A DNA stretch of 64,000 nt, taken from the NCBI RefSeq assembly GCF_040939455.1, contig NC_134108.1, positions 52,575,501-52,639,500 of the forward strand, written 5' to 3'. The first letter of the stretch is position 1. Every line of letters begins with the position of its first letter. Source of the DNA: Microcebus murinus. Lineage: Eukaryota > Chordata > Mammalia > Primates > Cheirogaleidae. Under the pieces are notes generated by a model. It was not told where the DNA came from. It did no database searches and was given only the letters and a program-made list of their open reading frames with translations. A program made the translations under genes and the position numbers. Of this stretch, positions 23,230 through 33,918 are shown piece after piece.

Positions 23230-24090
23230 GGTGCTGAACCATCCAGCGTCCGCCAGGAGTCGTGGCGTGAAGGGAGACGTGTTTCCTTCCCAATCACCGT
23301 GATCCATTATTTCTTCCCTTGCGAGACGAGAGTCGCAGGCAGTGGAGATTAAGCCACCTCAAGCCCCTTCCAAGACCAGGTCTCCCTTCGCCGCGCCTAC
23401 CCTGCCTGAAACGGGAAGGCTGGAGAAGACGGGGAATCCACTCACAGATAAACCCCGTCCCGGGGAGGGACGCAGCCAGGGCGGCGCGGCGCGCGGGCCG
23501 GGGAGAGCCGGCGGCCGGCGCGCCTGCAGAGGGAGCTGTGCGCCCGGCCGGCCGCGCGCGGCGCAGCCCGCTCCCTCTTGCAGCCGCTGGGCCCGCCCGC
23601 CGGGGAGGAGCTCGCGGCCGCGTCAGCTTCGCCGTGCTGCGCGGAAGTTCTCGCGGGCAGCGCGGTAATATTTCCGCCCTAGCGATAGATAATCCCCGCG
23701 GTGCGCGTAAAAATTTCCGCGCTAGCCGTAGTTCTGCCGCGCCAGCGCTGCCGGAGACCGCCGAGTCGCGCGGACTCTGCCTGCACCCAGCCGTGCCCCG
23801 TGGTCAGCCCGGCCCGCTCTCCGCCGCTCCCGGAGCCCGTGCCCCCGCGCGCCCCCGGCCATGCTGTCTCTCCAGTACCCCGACGTGTACCGCGACGAGA
23901 CCGCCGTGAGTACCCCCTCTCCGCCCACCCGGATCCCCGGCGCGCGCGGCTGGCCGCGGCCTCCTGCGGCTTCGACCCCCGCCCCCCCCACGAGCCTCCC
24001 CTCCCCCTCGGCCTTTGTTAGCGAGGAACCGGCCGGGGTCGCGCCTCCTTCCCAGCGCAGGGCGCCCCGCTCGTGCTCGCGGTCACTGTG
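23230..24090. promoter_or_regulatory. CpG island and PREP promoter region
   Basis: Composition shifts from AT-rich to strongly GC- and CpG-rich at about 23230, is densest at 23440-24000, and returns to background after 24100. Exon 1 lies inside. No TATA box is evident at a suitable place, as usual for a CpG-island housekeeping promoter with dispersed starts. Visible candidate sites are an ETS-like GCGGAAGT at 23641, several GC boxes (GGGCGG type) around 23478-23500, and a duplicated AT-in-GC motif containing TTTCCGC at 23661-23688 and 23703-23731. The transcription start cannot be placed from sequence alone. Long open frames here are the expected by-product of few stop codons in GC-rich DNA. 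Confidence 0.88.
23861..23905 (+). CDS. PREP: PREP coding exon 1 (prolyl endopeptidase, residues 1-15)
   Basis: The ATG at 23861 opens MLSLQYPDVYRDETA, the N-terminus of mammalian prolyl endopeptidase (prolyl oligopeptidase, family S9A). That enzyme is a cytosolic serine peptidase that cleaves short peptides (classically under ~30 residues) after proline. The start codon has G at -3 (CGGCC before ATG) and is the known start of the family. The exon ends in phase 0 at a strong donor, GCC|GTGAGT. It joins in frame to 33844. These residues belong to the N-terminal arm of the alpha/beta-hydrolase domain; the catalytic Ser/Asp/His lie in the C-terminal part, outside this window. The exon sits in a CpG island, consistent with broad expression. 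Only three of the gene's exons are seen here. Confidence 0.97.
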
Positions 24091-25139
24091 CGTCCACTGG
24101 CAGCCGAGCCTGTGGTCAGTGATGCTTGGCCGCTTCCTAAAATCAATGGGGTCAAGGGCAGACGGCCGCGTAGGGATGGGCATCTTTAAGGAGGTGGGGA
24201 GACAAGAGGTGTCAACTGCTTTTTGACTGGCAAAACCTCTTGCCTACACGTGGTGGTAGGAGAAAGTGTGCGTTGGGGTGTGTGATGCAAGATTTAGAAA
24301 TGAAAACAAACTTTTAAAACTTACAGTTTTAAAATCCTTAGAGTTGAAGCTTATTCATTCGATTTAAAAACGTGTATGGAGTGCCTGCTCTGCCCCAGGC
24401 CACTTTCTGGGTGGGCGTTGGGCACGAGGGGTGCAAGAGGCCAAGACAGCAGTGGGGAAGGCGGGGCAGTGAGCCCATAGTGTGGCCTTGCTGAGTCAGG
24501 TTTTATTAAAGAAGAAAAGGAGTTGAAAGAGGGTGAGAGGAGGCTCTAGAAGGAGCAGAGCAGTTGTTTTACACAGTGCCAGAGTTAACCACCATTTGCC
24601 TAAGCAGTAGGCGAACTCAAGGTTAACTGTTGAGATCCGGTGGTTGGAATGCTGGACAGACACCTTTTTTGTGTAAGAGTTAATTTGACATCTTAAGAAC
24701 TTGATTAAATCCAAATGTTGTGGCCATCCATGATTCTCTTACTATAGCCAAATTTCTCAGATTACGTAAAGTGTACTCAGAATAAAAATATTTTTGTATA
24801 ATAGAGTTGTGATTTTTTGTTGTGCGATTTCCCAATTTATGCCACAAATTCTGTACTTTATATTTTTTCCGTACTTTCTTTAATTTCAAAATATAAAGGG
24901 AGTACAAATCTTCTTGTTACATGGATAGCTTTTCTGATGCTTCAGTCAGGGCTAAACTGTGCCCATCACCTGAATAGTGTTTATTGTACCCATTAGGTAG
25001 GTTTTTATCCCTGCCTCCCTCCTCCTACCGACTGCTTGATTGCCAATGACTTTTACTACCCTCTGTGCACATGTGTGCCCCTTGGTTAGTTCCATTTTAT
25101 TAGCGAGCACATGTGGTGTTTATTTTTTCATTCTTGGAA

Positions 25140-28100
25140 TACTTTGCTTAGGAAATGGACTCCATTCCATCCAAAAGGCTCCAAAATGCATTGATCCATC
25201 CTTCTTTATGGCTGAGTAGTACTCCATGGTATACATATATCACATTTGTTAAGCCACTCATGAATTGGTGGGCACTTGGGTTGATTCCAGATCTTTGTGA
25301 TTGTGAATTGTGCTACAGTAAACATTCCAATGCGGGTGTCTTTGTGTTAAACTGACTTATTTTACTTTGGGTACATACCAGTAGTGGGATTCCTGGAATG
25401 AGTAGTAGCTCTGCTTTCAGTTCTTTGAGAAATCTCCCTACTATTTTCCACAGAGGCTGTACTAATTTGCAGTCCCACCGAGAGTTTATAAGTGTTCCTT
25501 CCTGTCTGCATCCACACCAGCATCTATTGTTTATGTACTTTATAATAAAAGCCATTCTAACAGGGATAAGGTGATACCACATTGTGCTTTTAATTTAGAT
25601 TTCCCTCATGAATGGTGACATTGAGCTTTTCTTCATGTTTGTTGGCCATTTGTCTGTCTTTATAAAAACTTCTATTCATGTCTTCTGCCCACTTTTTGAT
25701 GGGGTAGTTTGTTTTTAATTGCTAATTTGCTTGAGTTCTTTGTAGGTTCTAGATAGTACCCCTTTATCCGATGTGTAGTTTGCAAATGTTTTCTCCCATT
25801 CTATAGGTTGTCTATTTGCTCTGTTGATTATTTCCCTAGCTGTGCAGAGCCTTTTAATTTAATCAAGTCCCATTTATTTATTTTTGTTGTTTCTGCAGTT
25901 ACCACTGGGGTCTTCTTCATAAATTCTTTGCCTAGACCGATACTTAGGAGAGTTTTCCCTACATTTTCTTGTAGCACTCTTACGGTTTCATGCCTTACAT
26001 TTAAGTCTTCTATCCATCTTGAATTAATTTTTGTGAGTGGTGAGAGATAGAAGTCCTGTTTCATTCTTCTGCATGTCTCTATCCAATTTTCCCAGCACCG
26101 TTTATTGAATAGGGCTTCGTTTCCCCAGTGTTATGTTGCCTGCTTTGTCAAAGATCACTTGACTGTGTAGATGGTTTCATATCTGGATTCTGTGTTCTGT
26201 TCCATTGGTCTGTGTCTCTGTTTTGTGCCAGTGCCATGTTGTTTTGGTTACTATAGCCTTGTGGAATAGTTTGAAGTCTGGTAATGTGATGCCTCCAGAT
26301 TTGTTCTTTTTGCTTAAGATTGCTTTGGCTATTCATGCTCTTTTCTGGTTTCAAACAAAGCATAGAATTATTTTTCCTGTATCTGTGAAATATGCCATTG
26401 TTGTTTTGGTGGAGATTGCATTGAATCTGTAAATCACTTTGGGTAGCATGAACATTTTGAAAATGTTGATTATACTGATCCATGAGCTAGATATGTTTTT
26501 CCATTATTTGTGTCATCTGTGATTTCTTTTCTCAGTGTTTCATAGTTCTCCTTGTAGAAATCTTTTACCTCCAGGGTAAAGTATGTTCCCAAGCATTTGA
26601 TTTTCCTTGTAGCTATTGTGAATGGTACTGTGTCTTTGATTTGAGTCTCAGTTTTACTGTCATTGGTGTATAGAACTGCTATTGATTTCTGTACATTAAT
26701 TTTGTAATCTGAGACTTTGATGAATTTATTTATCAATTCCAAGAATGTCTTGGTGGAGTCCTTGGGATTTTTCTAAATAGAAGATCATGTTGTTAGCTAA
26801 AAGGGATAGTTTGACCTCCTCTTTCCTGACTTGGATAACCTGTTTTTCTTTCTCTTCCTTATTGCTCTGGCTAGGATTTCCAGCACTATGTTGAATAAGA
26901 GTGATGACAGTGGGCACCCTTATCTTGCTCTAGTTCTTAGGGGCAATGCTTTCATCTTTTCCCCATTCAGTATGATGTTCTGTTGGTTTGTCATATATGA
27001 CTTTTATAATTTTGAGATATATTCCTTCTATGCCTAGATTGTGGAGGGTTTTTATCATGAAAGGGTGTTGGATTCTGTCAAATGCTTTTTCTGCATCTAT
27101 TGAGATGATCATATGGTCTTTATTATTGCTTCCTTGTATGTGGCGAATCACATTTATTGATTTACGTATGTTGAACCATCCCTGCATTCCTAGGATGAAG
27201 CCCACTTGATCATGGTGGATTATTTCTTTGTTGTGCTGTTGGATTTGGTTTGCTAGTATTTTATTGAGTATTTTTGCATTTATATACATAGGGGATATTG
27301 GTCTCTAGTTTTCTTTTTTTATTGTGTTCTTTTCTTACTTTGGTGTCAAGGTGATATGGACTTCACAGAATGAGATGGTGTGGAATTTCTTCTTTCTCAG
27401 TGTTATGGAGTAATTTCTGCAGTACAGGTACCAGCTCTTTCTTATAGGTCTAGTAGAATTTGTCTGTGAATCCATCTGGTCCAGGGGTTTTTTTTTTTTG
27501 TTTGTTTTGTTTTTTCGGTTGGAGGATTTTTTGTTGTTATTCTTTCAATCTCACTGCTCATCATTCAGGTGATCTATTTTTTCTGATTGAGTTTTGGGAG
27601 ATTGAGTGTTTTCAGGAATTTGTCCATTTTCTGAACTTTTTCTAGTTTATGTGCATAGGGATTTTTGTAGTATTCATGGATGATATATTTTGAATTTCTA
27701 TGGAATGAGTTATAATATCTCCTTTTTTATTTCTGATTAAGCTTATTTGGGTCCCTTCTCTTCTATTCCTGGTTAATTTAGCAAGAGATCTTTCAATTTT
27801 ATTTATCTTTTTGAAGACCCAAATTTTCATTTTGTTGATCTTTTGTTTTGTTTTATTTTTTTCTATTTCCTTTAGTTCTGTTCTGACTTTGGTTATTTCT
27901 TTTCTTCTATTGGCTTTGGGTTTGATTTGCTCTTCCTTTTCTAGTTCCTTGAAATGTGTCATTAGGTTGTTAATCTGTGATCTTTCTGTCTTTTTGGCAT
28001 AGGCATTTAAAACTGAATTTTAGGACTGCTTTTGCTGATCCCATAGATTTTAATACCTCGTGTCCCATTCTTCATTCAGTTTGAGGAAATTTTTGATTTC

Positions 28101-28945
28101 CATCCTTATTTCGTTATTGACCCAATAATAATTGACCAGCAGGTTGCTTAATTTCCATGACTTTATGTAGGTTTGAGTGTTTCTCCTGTGATTTATTTCT
28201 AGTGTTATTTTACTGTGGTCTGAGAAAATACATGGTATGATTTCAATTTTTTTAATTTGTTGAGACCTATTTTGTGGCCTAAGATATGATCAATCTTGGA
28301 AAATGTTGCATCTACTGATAAGAAGAATGTATATTCAGTAGTTCTTGGGTAGAATGTTCTGTAATTATCTGTTAGGTAAATTTGGTTTAGAGTCCAGTTT
28401 AAATCCATTGTTTATTTATTTTTTTTCTTTGATGATTTGTTCAACTCTGACAGTGGGGTGTTGAGGTCCCCAGCTATTAGGATTGCACTATTTATTTCTT
28501 TGCTTCGCTTTAGTGAAATTTGCTCTATGTATGTGGGAGTGCTTGTGTTAGGAACATATATATTTAGGATTATTATGTGTTGTTTTTCAGTTATTCTCTT
28601 TACTATTATATAATGACTCTCTGTGTTTCTTTACCATTGTTGGTTTAAAGTCAGTTTTATCTAATATGTTACTGGCTATACTTGCACTCCTTTGATTTCC
28701 ATTTTCATGGAATATTTTTTCCATCCTTTCATGTTAAGTCTGTGTGCATCTTTGTGGGTTAGATGTGTTTCCTGGAGACAGCAGAGACTTCTGTTGTGTT
28801 TTTTCATCCATCTAGCCAGCCTGTGTCTTTTGAGAGGAACATACAGACCATTAACATTTAGTGATAGAATTGATGTGTGGGATGTTGATCTGTTCATCAT
28901 GTTGGGGAGTACCTTATTCCTTTTTTCCTCCTTTTGTGCTATTGT
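25140..28945 (-). pseudogene. L1-A ORF2 remnant (endonuclease, reverse transcriptase)
   Basis: The N-terminal endonuclease start is visible at 28676-28950 (TSILSLNVNGL, then LCCLQETHLTHKDAHRL), the reverse-transcriptase palm at 26930-27289 ([10 protein letters not shown]…[15 protein letters not shown]), and the C-terminal part at 25313-25582 ([20 protein letters not shown]). The catalytic FADD motif is lost: the equivalent at about 26780-26800 reads LLANN. Pieces lie in several frames with intervening stops, so no functional protein is possible. Confidence 0.9.
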
Positions 28946-28999
28946 TTTATTTATAAGAGTTGTGAGTTTGAGGGGTTTTTTGGGTGACTTTACACTGGT

Positions 29000-30040
29000 G
29001 GGCATCCGTTGTGCTGATTCATGTATAATACAGTTCTAAGTATTTTCTTCAGGGAAGCTCTGGTCATGGCAAATTCCCTCAGTGTTTGCTTGTCTGGAAA
29101 ATACTTAATTTCTCCATCAATTGTGAAACTTACTTTTGCAGGATTAAAAATTCTAGGCTGGCAGTTCTGTTTCAGAATATTAAGGATGGGGCTCCAATTT
29201 CTTCTGGCCTGCAAGATTTCCACTGAGAAGTCTTGAATTTGCCTGATTGTTTTTCCTTTATAGGTTATTTGTTGCTTTCATCTGGTTGCTTGTAGAATTT
29301 TTCTTTCATTTGACTGGCCAGGTTGACTCCTGTGTATCTTGAGGATGTCTTATTTGTTCTGCATCTTCTTGGTGTTTGATGACTATCTTATATCTATGTG
29401 TGTGAATCTCTGGCAATACCACATAAATTTTCCTCAATAATTCCTTCAAATAGGTTTTCCATACCTTTAGCTCTTCTTCTTCTCCCTCCAGAATACTTAC
29501 GATTCAAATGTTTGTTAGCTGTACATAGTCTCATATCTCTCTCAATGATTGCTCAGACTTTTTTATTCTCTTCTCTGTCTCTTTGAATGACTGAATAATC
29601 TCAAGCTTGTCTTCAAGCTCTGAGATTCTTTCTTCTGCTTGGTTTAGTTTGTTGTTGATGCTTTCTACTGTGTTTTAAAATTCTCTAAATGACTCTTTCA
29701 TTTCTTTAAGTTCTGTTATGTCCTTATGTTGTCTACGTCTTTACTGAGTTTTTCATTGATTTCCTAAAATATTTCTTTTTGGCTTCTTTTTCTTGGTTTT
29801 CAACTTTCTTTTCAATTCCATTCATCTTATTTGCCATCAATTTACTGAAGTGTATTTCTGTCATTTCAGCAATTTCCTTGTGGGTGGAGTCCACTACTAT
29901 AGATCCATTGTGATCCATTGTGGTTGTCAAACTATTTTGTTTTTTCATGTTGCCAGGATTCCTCTGCTGGTTTCTTCTCATCTGGTCCTCTTCTCTCTCC
30001 TTGGAGTTAATATGATTGCAAGGCATCTATTTTCCTTTGG
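29000..30040 (-). pseudogene. L1-A ORF1 remnant (RNA-binding chaperone)
   Basis: The C-terminal domain of L1 ORF1p is recognisable at 28990-29223 (MEILQARRNWSPILNILK, then a GEIKYFPDKQTLREF-like stretch). The N-terminal charged/coiled-coil part is only seen as broken frames at 29650-30030. Frameshifts and stops make it nonfunctional. Confidence 0.85.
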
Positions 30041-32880
30041 TAGGAACTTTCATTTAGTTAGGGGAAGTGGGGAACGGTAGATGGAACTTTTGAGTCCTGC
30101 TGTGGAATGTTGACCTGTTAGGTGGGGCGGTGCACTGAAAGCTGTAGAACAGCTGTTTGGTTTTGACCCATTTCCCTGTGATTGGCTCAGTTGAAGCCTG
30201 TGCTGGATGGTCGTGTGGGATTTGGGGTCATTCCCCAGATCGTTGTTGGAAGTCTGAGTGGGGGCTGGATGTGACCCTCTCCATGATGGGTGTTGCTGTG
30301 AGGGATTGCTCTGCCCAGTGGAGGGGACAGTGGCAGCTGAGTGAGTCTATTTAGGCAGTTGACATAGATGACCAGGCTATGGGCATTCACACGAATCAGG
30401 TCCAGAAGTAATGGCTGCTCAAGGCTGGGGGGTCCCAGGTGAAGTATTGGATCTTGGGGAGGTTCTGTTGGCCCAGTGGCAGCGGTGGTTACTCAGGGGT
30501 GGGGTCTTGGGGTCAGGCACAACCCTGGAATCAAGAGGATGGTGTCATATCCCTGTGGGGGCCCTGGAGCTACAGGGTGCAGCAAGAGCTTCAGAGCTGG
30601 CTCTGGGATTTACAGGGCAGAGCCGCGTAGATGGAGTGTTGTTCTTCCAATGCGGAGACTGCTCTTGCCCAGTTGTGTAGGCAGGTGTTTGTCTCAGTGG
30701 CCCGGGGACCACGTATGTGGGCCAGAGCTGCTGGATGCCCAAGGTTCTCCCACCCCATCCCTCTACCTAGGACCTGCTTAGGCTTCCTAGTGGTGCCTGT
30801 GGCATCTGATTATCCTCCTATCCTTAGACTCCATGCAGGGGTAGGCATGCCGAACCCCCAGTCACAGTCACAGCACTGGGGAGCGTCGGTTCTGTCTGCT
30901 CCCTCCCCAGCCCAGCGGGGGCGATGCAAAGGCTATTGCTGGAAAACTGAGTCCCAAGCAGACCTGGTGCTGTGCACAGAGTGGTCAGGATGATGTCAGC
31001 TGCAGACACTCAGAATTGGCAGCCACCAGATATCTGCTACACCTGTTCTCTGGTGCAGTGTCTCTGTGCAAACTCTGAGCAGAGGTCTGCAGTGGAGGAG
31101 GTCACAGGTTGAGCTGCCTGCGACTTTTATTCCTCTCCTACATAGTGGTGCCCCCCTCTATTCTGTTGTCTTCCCCTCCCCTCAGCAGTGTAAATTGTAC
31201 TGGGACATCCAGCTTAATCTCTGAGATGGTAGGTGGTGCTGGTGAGTAAGAATCAGCAGTGCCCTGTTTGATTGAGTCAGTAGATGCTGTAATGGGCCAT
31301 ACAGTTCTGCCTGTCAGTAGTTGATGCTTGCAGGAAAGAGCCAACATGCTGTGATGTTCTTCTGTGTCTGTAATAGGCTGTAGCCCCTCCAGAGAAGCAC
31401 TTGAATGCCCCAGGCAGTGGGAGGGGTCCTGTAGCTCCCAGAGGATTGCTTGTTCTCCACCACAGCAGAGATGGGTAGAGGGGCAAGGGTGGGTGGGGTT
31501 AGGTGGGTTGAGCCTGCCTTCAGGCTCTGCAGAGATAGGTACTAGAATAGTCTGGCCAGAGACCAAAGGTTGGAGCCCAAGGCACTGGGGAAAGCCTCTG
31601 GGAAGGGGGCCAAAGCACCCTCACCAAACCAGAAAGTCTGCTTGAGGGAAGGGGGCCATCTGCAATTCACTGACTAACTATCAAGAGTGAGCTCCACCTC
31701 TCTCATTCTTCCGCTGCCCCAAGGGTATACCACCATTGCAAATGGGCATCTGAACTCACGGAGCTCAGCAGCATTGGCGCCATAGGTTAGGAACTTCCCA
31801 GCCCAAGGAGCTGCCCCAGTCTCAAAGTGCAGCTTTCCTATGGGGGGATGGGTGCTCCGCCAGTTTGCTGCAGCTCAGACTCATGCAGCACCCTCCCATC
31901 TGTTCTGCCCACGTGGGCTCCCTCACCTCCCAAGTTCAATTCTCAAATCTCCCCTCTGTGCCCCCAAGCAACCCGATTGAGTCCTGAGCATACGGGATCT
32001 GGCCTGTGTGTCTGACTCGTGGGCAGGTATCTCCAGGCAGTGCTGGTGGGCAGGGCAGTCCCAGATCAAGCCCCCCCCAAGTCCACTGGAGGTACTCAAG
32101 GAGAAGGGTGTGGGCCCCACTCTCTGTGGAAACTTAAGACTGGAGGGTGCACCAGCAGAGGGGAGGCAGCCACTTTTGAAAGTCTCAGCTCAACTGACCC
32201 TCTTAGCTGCAGTGGGCAGAGGAAGAAAAGAGTATGAATGGAAGAGAGCTGGCTCTCCAGCTCTTCTGGTTCCTGTCCCTGGAAGGAAGCCCTGTGGAAT
32301 GTCCAAGCCATGGGATTACACAGGTTGTCCAGAGCCCACTGCACTCTGGGCAGGTGTTGGGAACTGTATGTGTGGGAACAGGTGATGCGAAAACTGAAGG
32401 GCTGGAGCTCCCTTGGTTGATTGAAGGGATGCTACAGGCGGAGAAGCAATATGGGATCCGCCTTCTCTGCTCTGGGCCGTGGTTACAGGGTGGGGGTACC
32501 TCGAAGGGGCTGGAAGTCCAATGCTTTATTTTCAAGAAGGTCCCAGTTCAGTGGTTGCAGCAGCACTTGGGCTTCCAAAGAACTGGGCAGCCCGCCGACT
32601 ACTGGGGATATGTGGGAAGGAAGAATGAAACCCTCACCTGCCCCCTTCACTAGGCTCTGAGCTTCTCTGGGGTTGATCTTTGCTGATATCTTGTTTTTAT
32701 TCCTGTTGTGCTTCACAGTTTCTTTCTGTGAAGTCCCTGGCAGGCTCTGGCACCTTTCCCTCTGGACTACACCTGAGCTGTGCCCCTTCCGTCCTCTCCT
32801 TTATCTGAAACGCTTTCTTCCCGCCAGGACGATCTGGCAGCCCATGTCTCTAGTCAGCCATCTTGGGCCCCCCACACACA

Positions 32881-33014
32881 CCAGGCTAATTTTTCACAGA
32901 GACAGGGTCTCACTATGTTGCTCAGGCTAGTCTTGAACTACTGGTCCCAAGCGATCCTCCCACCTAGGCCTCCCAAAGTGCCAGGATTATAGGAGTGAGC
33001 CATTGCACCTGGCC
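32881..33014 (-). mobile_element. Alu left-monomer fragment, minus strand
   Basis: CCAGGCTAATTTTTCACAGAGACAGGGTCTCAC at the left through GCCTCCCAAAGTGCCAGGATTATAGG to CACCTGGCC at 33014 is a reverse-complemented left monomer only. There is no poly(T) at its left end, and it begins within ten bases of the L1-A 5' end, so it is either a free left monomer or was truncated by that insertion event. Confidence 0.85.
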
Positions 33015-33843
33015 TAGATCATTTCTTTAGGCATAATCACCTGGGGAGTGGTGAAGAACTGGTCCCGCTTGTTCCTTGGAACTCCCCCCATGGGTCTGTG
33101 AGGCCAGGCCCAGGAATTTGGGGTGGGAATTCCAGAAGGCCTCCCATCAGCCAGGCTCTGCCCACACTAAGCAATTTTATTCCTTCAAATATCAGGGTAG
33201 TCTGAATGAGTGATGCTTTTGTGCCTGCTTTTTGTAAACAATGAAAGAAAACACTCCATAACAATAAAAAGGAAAGAAGGCTTTAGTTTTAAAATGTTCT
33301 TTCATTGCATTTAAATCAGCTTCTATAGCTGGTGTCAGAATCATGCACTACATGCATATCAGTAACTTGCTTTTTGGCAGTTTAGACTTAAAAGCAAAAC
33401 TGATCCTATAGGGAGAGATTCTAATCATTGGGGAGCTCAGCAGGAACAGTAAACCGAGCACACGTGTGATAGCTCCCTCACAGACGTGCCCTTCCTGCGT
33501 GCCCACTGCATTGTGTCATTCTGTGCTGGCCGCTGACAGCACATTTTCAAGTTTCTTTGGCACAGTGGCAGGTCTTTGTTTTGTGTTGTACAGACAGAGC
33601 AGTTTCCTGTTCTGACCTTTCATCTTTCTTCTCTCTCCAGCTAAAACATTCTTTTCAAGAAGGGTAGCTTGACACCTTTGAGAACTTGCCAACTTTGGTT
33701 CATGTGGTAATTTGGGCAGATACGTTGCCAGTGAGCCAATTAGTTTTTTTGTCTGTCCCTTTACTATTTCTCTGTCACATTCAGAAAATACCAATTTTAA
33801 TTGGGGTTAGACACTGATTAATACTACATTTTATCTTTTGCAG

Positions 33844-33918
33844 GTACAGGATTATCATGGCCATAAAATTTGTGACCCTTACACTTGGCTCGAAGACCCA
33901 GACAGTGAGCAGACTAAG
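33844..33918 (+). CDS. PREP: PREP coding exon 2 (residues 16-40)
   Basis: After acceptor TTTTGCAG the exon reads [13 protein letters not shown], then [12 protein letters not shown], and stops at donor AAG|GTAATT. It is 75 bases, phase 0 at both ends, so it joins exon 1 (…DETA) and exon 3 (AFVEAQ…) without disturbing the frame. The [12 protein letters not shown] block is a strongly conserved N-terminal signature of S9A prolyl oligopeptidases. One apparent difference from the human protein as I remember it is Thr at residue 29 (codon ACT) where human has Ala. The short 75-base length matches a symmetric exon whose skipping would keep the frame. Confidence 0.97.

Larger units (their letters stand above)
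24880..32871 (-). mobile_element. Near-full-length antisense L1 (L1-A), defective, about 8.0 kb
   Basis: The minus-strand 3' end reads out at 24880 (TAATTTCAAAATATAAAGGG, the complement of the lemur L1 tail) and the 5' end at about 32871, where GCCATCTTGGGCCCCCC is the complement of a primate-type L1 start (…CCAAGATGGC). In minus-strand order the element has a GC-rich 5'UTR of ~2.8 kb (32871-30045), ORF1 remnants (about 30040-29000) and ORF2 remnants (about 28945-25140). It is longer than a typical ~6-7 kb L1 because of an extra 5'UTR module. Many frameshifts and stops interrupt both ORFs. No clear poly(A) or target duplication remains, so it is old. It is antisense to PREP. Confidence 0.92.
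23906..33843 (+). other. PREP: PREP intron 1 (about 9.9 kb)
   Basis: Begins GTGAGT at 23906 and ends TTATCTTTTGCAG at 33843, a canonical GT-AG intron in phase 0. The first ~1 kb is the downstream shoulder of the CpG island and unique sequence. 24880-32871 is one antisense L1 followed by a half Alu. The last ~0.8 kb (33015-33843) is unique sequence with nothing recognised. Confidence 0.93.

Noticed and set aside
23319..23909. 196-codon and other long open frames across the PREP promoter and exon 1
   Set aside because: They are Arg/Pro/Ala/Gly-rich frames in CpG-island DNA with few stops. The real coding frame here is the 15-codon PREP exon ending at a strong splice donor.
30411..32660. Many 60-140 codon frames on both strands in GC-rich intronic DNA, suggesting a hidden gene
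   Set aside because: The segment is the 5'UTR of antisense L1-A, homologous to GC-rich parts of L1-B and L1-C. The frames overlap on opposite strands and are not conserved between the three copies.
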